Positions 1 through 5,144 of a stretch of 7,159 nucleotides of DNA are shown in pieces; within the stretch, counting starts at the first letter, position 1; every line of letters starts with the position of its first letter. The stretch is taken from contig JAAZCT010000227.1 of assembly GCA_012513165.1 (NCBI GenBank), forward strand, positions 1 to 7,159, read 5' to 3'. Source of the stretch: Actinomycetales bacterium (GTDB taxonomy: Bacteria; Actinomycetota; Actinomycetes; Propionibacteriales; Nocardioidaceae). The position numbers and the translations under genes are program-made. The notes under the pieces were generated by a model. It saw nothing but the letters and a program-made list of their open reading frames with translations, was not told the DNA's origin and searched no databases.

Positions 1-736
1 CCAGATAGTCCGGTGAAATTCCCGCCGTTGCGAGAACCGCTCCGGCTGCCTCTAGCGCAGCGACCTGCCCTCCGGCTGCCGCGGACTGAGCGGCGCGTAA
101 AGCGGCCGACACGCTGGCTGCGGTTTCGCGCTCGTTGGGAGGCAAGTACACATTGCGCGAGCTCATGGCCAGGCCGTCCGCTTCGCGCACCGTGGGGCAG
201 CCGACGATCTCAACATCGAGACACAGTTGGCGAGCCATCAACCGGATCAGCGTCAGTTGCTGGAAGTCTTTTTCGCCAAAGACGGCAACGTCAGGCTGCA
301 CCAAACCGAACAGTTTGGACACCACCGTCAACACGCCTCGGAAGTGAGTCGGACGCGCTGCACCTTCAAGGATCGATCCGAGCGGCCCCGCGTCGACCGT
401 GATCGCTTGATCAAAACCATCGGGATACATGACAGCACCCTCAGGCGCAAAAACAACATCCACGCCAGCCTCGGCACAGGCCAACAAGTCCGCCTCGAAC
501 GTGCGGGGATAGGTGTCGAGATCCTCGCCAGCCGCGAACTGGGTCGGGTTGACAAAGATGGACGTCACCAGAGTCTCGCCGAGCGGGCGGGCATGTTTCA
601 TCAGCTCGATGTGTCCGGCATGAAGCGCACCCATCGTGGGCACAAACGTGATCGTCGTGTTCTGGGTGGCGGCCCGCAACTCTGAAACCGTTCTGACGAC
701 CGTTGGCAGGCGCACAGCGAACGCAGTGCTAGTCAT
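1..736 (-). CDS. panC: Pantoate--beta-alanine ligase (pantothenate synthetase), C-terminus beyond the left edge
   Basis: This cytoplasmic enzyme joins D-pantoate and beta-alanine using ATP (releasing AMP and pyrophosphate) to make pantothenate, the precursor of coenzyme A. In the 245 codons present I see the family motifs in order: the nucleotide-binding HIGH-type segment TMGALHAGH (residues 34-42, H39 and H42), the substrate-loop motif NPTQF (63-67), GEKDFQQ (154-160) and the KMSKS-equivalent MSSRN (191-195). The family is usually about 280-310 residues long, so roughly the last 40-60 residues of the C-terminal domain lie beyond base 1. The ATG at 736 is chosen because a strong Shine-Dalgarno (GGAGGT, 748-743) sits 6 nt upstream and because it overlaps the upstream gene's stop codon as ATGA, which indicates translational coupling. 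No key residue looks missing. The identification is very secure. In many actinobacteria panD follows panC, and it may do so to the left. Confidence 0.97.
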   Translation of the reverse strand, partial: MTSTAFAVRLPTVVRTVSELRAATQNTTITFVPTMGALHAGHIELMKHARPLGETLVTSIFVNPTQFAAGEDLDTYPRTFEADLLACAEAGVDVVFAPEGAVMYPDGFDQAITVDAGPLGSILEGAARPTHFRGVLTVVSKLFGLVQPDVAVFGEKDFQQLTLIRLMARQLCLDVEIVGCPTVREADGLAMSSRNVYLPPNERETAASVSAALRAAQSAAAGGQVAALEAAGAVLATAGISPDYL

Positions 737-1608
737 CGCGCCACCTCCGTCGCGGGTGCGACCCCTGACGTCACCAGATCGCGCAACTGCCTCGCAACCG
801 ACTCGCCCAGAGCGCCCCTGGCTTCGGATCGTTCGATCGTGGCTGCCGCGAGTGCCCGATACGTTTCAGCAATGGCAGCATCGCCGATTGCGCCAAGGTG
901 CGCCCGAACCGTCTCCACATCGCCGCGCACCACGGGACCCGTCAACGCTTCATCCCCGAAACTCAGCGTGTTGTCCAGCGCCGCGGTCACCAAAGGCCGC
1001 AATACGGCGCCCGGGTCTTGGGCACCGACTTCACGCAAAAGATCCATTGCTTGATTCACGACGGTAGCCACGTGATTCGAGCCGTGCGCTAACGCCGCGT
1101 GGTAGGCGACCCGATCGGCCTCAGCGATCAGAATCATCGTGCCGCCGAGCGCTGCGACCAGCGTTTCGGCCGTATCGCGTGACTCCGGTTCGCAGGTAAC
1201 GCCGTAGACGCAATCGCGAGTCAGATCGAGAGCGGTTCCGGTGAAAGTCATAGCTGGATGAATCGCCATGGTGGTCGCGCCGAGCTGTGCAAGCGGCTCC
1301 AGGACTGCGCGACCGTGACGGCCGCTCACATGGAATACCGTCTGTCCGTTGCGAACGTCTGGCGCGATCTGGGCGACAACGCTCGACATCGCATCGTCGG
1401 GAACCGCGAGGACAACGATGTCGCTCTCGCGGACGACAGCCGACGGTTGAGCGATCGGCACAGCGCCAAGCAGCGAACGCACTCTGGCGCGCGATTCATC
1501 AGTGCGTGCGCTCACGCCCGCGATCGGGTAGTCAGCGCGCGACAATCGGGCAGCGAGGACGGGACCGACTCGACCGGCTCCGACCACACCTACGCGTGGT
1601 TTCATCAT
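733..1608 (-). CDS. Rossmann-like and DUF2520 domain protein, probable NAD(P)-dependent oxidoreductase in the pantothenate operon
   Basis: This 291-residue protein has an N-terminal dinucleotide-binding fold. After the first strand comes the glycine motif GAGRVG (10-15), followed by an alternating strand/helix region to about residue 115. The segment HPAMTFTG (117-124) and the strongly conserved LTGPVVRGD (222-230) are what I recognise as the DUF2520 signature. The helical C-terminal half (about 125-285) is like that of 6-phosphogluconate dehydrogenase-type or ketopantoate reductase-type enzymes. The stop (733-735) overlaps the panC ATG by 4 bp, so the two proteins are made together. Family members sit upstream of panC in mycobacteria and relatives. 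Reduction of ketopantoate to pantoate is an attractive but unproven role; divergent ketopantoate reductases (PanG) outside the PanE family are known. The start at 1608 is preferred over the adjacent ATG at 1605 because AAAGG (1621-1617) is 8 nt away. The family call is secure, the reaction is inferred. Confidence 0.9.
   Translation of the reverse strand: MMKPRVGVVGAGRVGPVLAARLSRADYPIAGVSARTDESRARVRSLLGAVPIAQPSAVVRESDIVVLAVPDDAMSSVVAQIAPDVRNGQTVFHVSGRHGRAVLEPLAQLGATTMAIHPAMTFTGTALDLTRDCVYGVTCEPESRDTAETLVAALGGTMILIAEADRVAYHAALAHGSNHVATVVNQAMDLLREVGAQDPGAVLRPLVTAALDNTLSFGDEALTGPVVRGDVETVRAHLGAIGDAAIAETYRALAAATIERSEARGALGESVARQLRDLVTSGVAPATEVAR
743..748 (-). promoter_or_regulatory. Ribosome binding site of panC
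   Basis: On the minus strand GGAGGT lies 6 nt before the panC ATG, inside the last codons of the upstream DUF2520 gene. It is close to a perfect anti-Shine-Dalgarno match and fixes the panC start at 736. It also lets panC initiate independently as well as by coupling through the ATGA overlap. Confidence 0.85.
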
Positions 1609-1630
1609 GTGTCTTGCCTTTCGTTCCAGT

Positions 1631-1642
1631 CCTCACGTGAGG
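1631..1642. promoter_or_regulatory. Perfect 12-bp palindrome in the panC operon leader, possible operator
   Basis: CCTCACGTGAGG reads identically on both strands. It lies between the predicted minus-strand start point (about 1658) and the first ATG (1608), at about +17 to +28, where a bound dimeric repressor would block transcription. About one or two 12-bp palindromes are expected by chance in a window this long, so the support comes only from its position inside a 119-bp spacer. No regulator is identified. Confidence 0.35.
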
Positions 1643-1664
1643 TACCAGACAAACCGACAAGGTA

Positions 1665-1692
1665 ATAATACGCCTGACTTTCGAATCGTCAA
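1665..1692 (-). promoter_or_regulatory. Predicted sigma70-type promoter of the DUF2520-panC operon
   Basis: Read on the minus strand, TTGACG (1692-1687, 5 of 6 to the -35 consensus) is followed after 16 nt by TATTAT (1670-1665, 5 of 6 to the -10 consensus). The expected start point is near 1658, giving a leader of about 50 nt before the ATG at 1608. This is the best promoter match in the window and lies in the spacer between the divergent genes, where an operon promoter is needed. No comparably clear promoter was found for the rightward gene at 1728. Confidence 0.65.
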
Positions 1693-1727
1693 ACAGTTAC
1701 CTGCCATGTTCTGTCACACTTGGAGAC

Positions 1728-3200
1728 ATGTCGAGGCTGTTGATTCGCGCGGGGAAGTCTCCGTTCACCGCCGTTACCGCGGAAACCACACTCACACAAG
1801 ACGTTTTCAACAGCAATACGGGCAATTTTTTGTTCCAGCACGCAGTGTGGGAATCCCTAGCGATCGACGGGGCCGAACTCACCGCGAACAGCACCCTCAC
1901 CGAACGCAACAAGCCAACCGCCAACGACATCGCAGCAATCAACGAACAGTTCGACCACTTCGTGATCCCCTTCGCGAACGCGTTCCGGCCTGATTTCGTC
2001 GAACAGCTCGATCGGTTGAGCGCGACCATCGAACAGCTGACGATCCCGGTCTCGGTCGTCGGCGTCGGCGCTCAAGCACCCGCCTCGATGGATCTCGCCG
2101 ATCTGGCGCCCATCCGTGCGGCCACGAAACGCTTCGTGTCGGCAGTCATCGACCGCTCCCCCTCCATCGGCGTGCGCGGGGAGTTCACTCAGAGGTTCCT
2201 GCACGAACTGGGGTTCGGCGATGACCACGTCGACGTGATCGGCTGCCCGTCGTTGTTTCGCCGTGGACCGGACTTCCGCGTAGAGAAAGACCTCGGCTCG
2301 CTGCCTGCCGATGCGCGACTCGCACTCAACCTCACGCCTGAGGTTCGGGGCATCGGACAGTTCTCGCTCGAGCAGGCTGCCAGCCACCGGAATCTCACGT
2401 ATATCGCCCAGGACGGGCACGATCTTCGACTGATGCTGTGGGGTGTCCCCCGGCCGAACGTCAGCGACCTCAACGCCCCAGTCCACATGGCTCACCCCCT
2501 GTATCGGGACGAGCGTATGCGGATGTTCGTCGACCAGTGGACCTGGTTCGACTACCTCGCCGAGCAGGATTTCGCCTACGGAACCCGGTTCCACGGGAAC
2601 GTTGCCGCGTTGATGGCCGGCACACCCGCCATGCTGCTGGCGCATGACTCGCGCACCGTCGAGTTGGCCGAGTATCACCAGATGCCCCACCGACTCGTGG
2701 CCGAATTCAACGAACCTATTTCAGCCGCTGAACTGTACGAAAACACCGACGTCGAGCCGTTCAACAAGGCGCTTCCCGAGGGGTTCGAACGCTACCGGTC
2801 GTTCCTGGACAAGCACCAACTTCACCACAAGTGGCACACCCTTGCCGGCTCAAATCACTTCGCTGCGCAACTCGCTCAGGCGTCATTCCCGCCGGCCGTA
2901 ACACCCGTGACATCGCCAGATCTACACAACGTGATCGAACGCATCAACTGGATTCGTGGCGGGATGGTCCTCGACATGACTCGCCACCCCAACCGCTACG
3001 AATACCCGTTCGAGCATCCAACCTTTTCGGGCGCGGGCAGCCGCTATGCCCGACTCCACCGCGAGCGCGTCGCGGTCGACGAAAAACAGGCGGCGGAACT
3101 CAAGGCACTCCGCTCTCGGCTTTCGGCACTCGAACGTCGTTCGCTCACGTTCCAGGCCCGTCGGGCGGTTCGCTGGTTCCTCAGACTCTTCCAAGACTGA
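1728..3200 (+). CDS. Polysaccharide pyruvyl transferase family protein with C-terminal coiled coil
   Basis: Family members transfer pyruvate from phosphoenolpyruvate onto sugars as a ketal in cell-surface glycans; some homologues have other roles, so the acceptor here is unknown. In 490 residues I see the family pattern: an N-terminal NTGNFLFQHAV (30-40), VGVGAQAP (111-118) ending a strand, IGVRGEFT (147-154), VIGCPSLF (170-177) and the C-terminal GTRFHGNVAALMAGTP (285-300), whose Arg-Phe-His is the hallmark substrate-site motif. The fold is GT-B-like and cytoplasmic, with no signal peptide. Beyond the domain (which ends near 325) is an unusual 165-residue extension ending in a charged coiled coil (about 447-470) and a basic, aromatic tail (471-490). 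The ATG at 1728 has GGAG only 2 nt upstream, which is closer than usual, so the true start may be slightly different. No glycan-synthesis genes are adjacent. The family is secure, the substrate is not. Confidence 0.85.
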   Translation: MSRLLIRAGKSPFTAVTAETTLTQDVFNSNTGNFLFQHAVWESLAIDGAELTANSTLTERNKPTANDIAAINEQFDHFVIPFANAFRPDFVEQLDRLSATIEQLTIPVSVVGVGAQAPASMDLADLAPIRAATKRFVSAVIDRSPSIGVRGEFTQRFLHELGFGDDHVDVIGCPSLFRRGPDFRVEKDLGSLPADARLALNLTPEVRGIGQFSLEQAASHRNLTYIAQDGHDLRLMLWGVPRPNVSDLNAPVHMAHPLYRDERMRMFVDQWTWFDYLAEQDFAYGTRFHGNVAALMAGTPAMLLAHDSRTVELAEYHQMPHRLVAEFNEPISAAELYENTDVEPFNKALPEGFERYRSFLDKHQLHHKWHTLAGSNHFAAQLAQASFPPAVTPVTSPDLHNVIERINWIRGGMVLDMTRHPNRYEYPFEHPTFSGAGSRYARLHRERVAVDEKQAAELKALRSRLSALERRSLTFQARRAVRWFLRLFQD

Positions 3201-3243
3201 CCCACCTTCACCCCTCCGGCACTACGGCTGGCACACTGGTTCT

Positions 3244-3257
3244 GCATCTTTTGATGC
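3244..3257 (+). other. Small hairpin immediately before the tRNA
   Basis: GCATC and GATGC form a 5-bp stem closed by a TTTT loop, ending at the base directly before the first nucleotide of the mature tRNA. It may be part of the tRNA 5' leader recognised during RNase P processing, or it may be fortuitous. It has no U-tract after it, so it is not a convincing terminator for the upstream gene. The 57-bp gap between the upstream stop and the tRNA shows no clear promoter. Confidence 0.3.
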
Positions 3258-3330
3258 GGGCCTCTAGCTCAGCTGGTAGAGCAACGGACTTTTAATCCGT
3301 GGGTCGTCGGTTCGATCCCGACGGGGCCCA
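3258..3330 (+). tRNA. tRNA-Lys (anticodon UUU)
   Basis: A complete 73-nt cloverleaf is visible. The acceptor stem GGGCCTC (3258-3264) pairs with GGGGCCC (3323-3329) with one G-U. The D arm is GCTC/GAGC around AGCTGGTA. The anticodon stem ACGGA/TCCGT encloses the loop CTTTTAA with anticodon TTT at 3291-3293. The variable region is GGGTC, and the T arm is GTCGG/CCGAC around TTCGATC. The discriminator is A3330. The sequence then continues CTT, so the CCA end is not encoded and must be added after transcription, as is common in actinobacteria. It reads the AAA and AAG lysine codons. No anomaly is seen in the stems. Confidence 0.97.
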
Positions 3331-3333
3331 CTT

Positions 3334-3354
3334 GGATCTTGCCTTCGGCGATCC
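3334..3354 (+). terminator. Possible stem-loop terminator or 3' trailer hairpin after tRNA-Lys
   Basis: GGATC pairs with GATCC, and inside it GCC pairs with GGC around a TTC loop, with two unpaired T on the left side. It begins 4 nt after the tRNA. It lacks a following run of T, so intrinsic termination is uncertain; it may instead serve as a 3' processing signal. The rest of the spacer to 3440 holds nothing else I can support. Confidence 0.35.
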
Positions 3355-3448
3355 GATTCGCGCGTCACGTGCGCAGTGAACCACACCAGAAATGTAAGCC
3401 GTTTTGCGGCGGCACTGAAGTGCTTGCCCCGGCTTCGAATGGAGCATC

Positions 3449-4972
3449 ATGCCCAACGCCGCGCTCGCCACATCCGACCTACCCACACCTGAACAGCGCC
3501 AGTCGGTGCGCCAAACCCTCAAGTCGCCGCGCCTGTTGCGGATCGAAGTCTTGGGCGGACTCGTGGTCGCGCTCGCCCTGATCCCCGAAGCAATCGCGTT
3601 CTCGATCATCGCCGGCGTCGACCCTCGCCTGGGCCTGTTCGCCTCGTTCACGATGGCCATATCGATCGCGTTCCTCGGCGGACGCCCCGCCATGATCTCG
3701 GCGGCCACCGCCGCAACCGCGTTGGTGATTGCGCCGCTCGTCGCCAGCCACGGCGTCGACTACTTGATCGCGACCGTGATCCTGGCTGGCATCTTCCAAG
3801 TGGGACTCGGTCTGATCGGGATCGCCAAGCTCATGCGGTTCATTCCACGCTCGGTGATGATCGGCTTCGTCAACGCTCTGGCCATTTTGATCTTTATGGC
3901 CCAGCTGCCGGAACTGTTGGGTGTGCCGTGGCTGGTTTACCCGCTGGCCGCTCTGGGACTCGCCATCATCTTCGGCCTGCCGCGGTTGACCCAAGCCGTT
4001 CCATCGCCGCTGGTGGCGATCGTGGTTGTCACCGTCATCGCTGTGGCGTTCAGCATCGCTGTTCCTACCGTCGGCGACAAGGGCGAACTGCCCGATTCCC
4101 TGCCGAAACTCCTCATCCCAGACGTGCCGTGGACGCTCGAAACTCTTAAAGTCATCGCCCCATACGCATTGGCCATGGCGCTAGTCGGCTTGATCGAGTC
4201 ACTCATGACAGCGAAGTTGGTCGACGACATCACGGACACTCGTTCGAACAAGGTGCGCGAATCGTGGGGGCAAGGGGCCGCCAACATCATCACCGGCTTC
4301 TTCGGCGGGATGGGCGGTTGCGCGATGATCGGCCAGACCATGATCAACGTGAAGGCCTCCGGCGCGCGCACTCGCATTTCGACGTTTATGGCAGGCGTGT
4401 TCTTGCTGATCCTCACGGTTTCCTTGGGCGACATCGTCGCGCTGATCCCGATGGCGGGCCTCGTTGCGGTGATGATCTTCGTCTCGATCGCCACGTTCGA
4501 TTGGCATAGCATTCGCGTCTCGACCCTCCGGATGATGCCGAAGAGCGAAACCACCGTGATGCTGGTGACCGTTGTCGTGACCGTGTGGACCCACAACCTG
4601 GCTATCGGTGTCGTAGCCGGCGTGCTTGCCGCCATGATCGCGTTTGCTCGGCGCGTGGCGCACTTCGTCACCGTTGAGCGGCGCATCGTCGAACACTTCG
4701 ACACCGAGATTGCCCACTACGAAGTCAACGGCGAACTCTTCTTCGCTTCGTCGAATGATTTGTACACCCAATTCAATTACGCCGAGGACCCCGAACACGT
4801 GGTCATCAACATGGACAATTCGCACTTATGGGACGCTTCCACGATCGCCGTGCTCGATTCGGTGACCGAAAAGTACGAGAAGTACGGCAAACGAGTCGAG
4901 ATCGTCGGGCTCAACGCCGCGAGCCTGCGCATGCACGAACGCATGGGCGGGAAACTCGGCGGCGGGCACTAA
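3449..4972 (+). CDS. SulP-family anion transporter with C-terminal STAS domain
   Basis: SulP (SLC26-related) proteins carry sulfate, bicarbonate or other anions across the cytoplasmic membrane. The 507 residues begin with a short cytoplasmic tail (1-30), then many hydrophobic segments between about 33 and 400. The family signature [14 protein letters not shown] (46-59) and the phrase [13 protein letters not shown] (77-89) mark the first repeat. [21 protein letters not shown] (from 267) to [14 protein letters not shown] (296-309) is the typical second-repeat signature. A STAS domain fills about 418-500, with DAST (462-465) at the position where anti-sigma-factor antagonists carry the regulatory serine. 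GGAG (3441-3444) lies 4 nt before the ATG. It is most like the Bacillus YbaR type as I remember it, for which the substrate is not settled, so sulfate should not be assumed. No sulfate-assimilation or carbonic anhydrase gene adjoins it. The length is a little below that of many SulP proteins, but nothing appears lost. Confidence 0.95.
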   Translation: MPNAALATSDLPTPEQRQSVRQTLKSPRLLRIEVLGGLVVALALIPEAIAFSIIAGVDPRLGLFASFTMAISIAFLGGRPAMISAATAATALVIAPLVASHGVDYLIATVILAGIFQVGLGLIGIAKLMRFIPRSVMIGFVNALAILIFMAQLPELLGVPWLVYPLAALGLAIIFGLPRLTQAVPSPLVAIVVVTVIAVAFSIAVPTVGDKGELPDSLPKLLIPDVPWTLETLKVIAPYALAMALVGLIESLMTAKLVDDITDTRSNKVRESWGQGAANIITGFFGGMGGCAMIGQTMINVKASGARTRISTFMAGVFLLILTVSLGDIVALIPMAGLVAVMIFVSIATFDWHSIRVSTLRMMPKSETTVMLVTVVVTVWTHNLAIGVVAGVLAAMIAFARRVAHFVTVERRIVEHFDTEIAHYEVNGELFFASSNDLYTQFNYAEDPEHVVINMDNSHLWDASTIAVLDSVTEKYEKYGKRVEIVGLNAASLRMHERMGGKLGGGH

Positions 4973-4974
4973 AT

Positions 4975-5005
4975 AACCCTCCTAATGCCGATTATTTTGG
5001 GTTTT
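4975..5005 (+). terminator. Weak candidate terminator after the SulP gene
   Basis: AACCC (4975-4979) can pair with GGGTT (4999-5003), and between them TAAT/ATTA can pair around a GCCG loop, followed by TT. The stem has a large internal loop and little GC, so it would be weak. It begins 3 nt after the SulP stop. The right half also takes part in a longer inverted repeat, so the two structures would be mutually exclusive. Confidence 0.3.
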
Positions 5006-5064
5006 GCCAGGGCATGATGACGCACCTCTCGCGCTGGGCAGATCATTGCCGCACCGAAAATAAT
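4991..5064. repeat. AT-rich inverted repeat with nested stem in the SulP to coiled-coil spacer
   Basis: ATTATTTTGGG (4991-5001) is the inverse of CCGAAAATAAT (5054-5064) at 10 of 11 positions. The 52 nt between them contain a second pairing, TGCCAG (5005-5010) with CTGGGCA (5034-5040), with one bulged G. This makes a nested, extended hairpin possible in RNA, or two AT-rich half sites for a DNA-binding protein 23 nt or more upstream of the candidate promoter at 5087. The AT content stands out from the GC-rich surroundings. No known element is recognised. Confidence 0.4.
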
Positions 5065-5086
5065 GCGATTTACATCACATGAATAG

Positions 5087-5115
5087 TTCAAAGTGACTAG
5101 ATTCATAGTTACATT
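5087..5115 (+). promoter_or_regulatory. Candidate promoter of the coiled-coil gene pair
   Basis: TTCAAA (5087-5092) and TACATT (5110-5115) are separated by 17 nt, each matching the sigma70 consensus at 4 of 6 positions. The start point would be near 5122, about 22 nt before the ATG at 5145, with AGGA (5131-5134) as the ribosome binding site 10 nt before it. The match is modest, and the support comes mostly from the AT-rich setting and position. Confidence 0.4.
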
Positions 5116-5144
5116 GGCAAACCTTCTGGCAGGATAGCGAGACC

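Noticed and set aside
227..685. Plus-strand frames opposite panC
   Set aside because: panC is secure on the minus strand, with all family motifs. The opposite frames lack ribosome binding sites and family features.
1857..2690. 277-codon minus-strand frame opposite the pyruvyl transferase gene
   Set aside because: It is the antisense shadow of a well-supported gene. Its translation is rich in Arg, Gly, Asp and Val without any family motif, as expected from GC-biased codons read backwards.
3201..3243. Terminator after the pyruvyl transferase gene
   Set aside because: Only a short stem with a wobble pair around CCGGC/GCTGG is visible, with no T-run.
3937..4704. 255-codon minus-strand frame opposite the SulP gene
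   Set aside because: The translation is a low-complexity mix of Met, Thr, Ser and Ile mirrored from transmembrane codons. It lies wholly inside the SulP gene and has no recognisable domain.
5069..5084. TTTACATCACATGAAT as a CRP/GlxR-type site
   Set aside because: Only one half (TCACA/TGTGA-like) matches; the second half site at the required spacing is missing.
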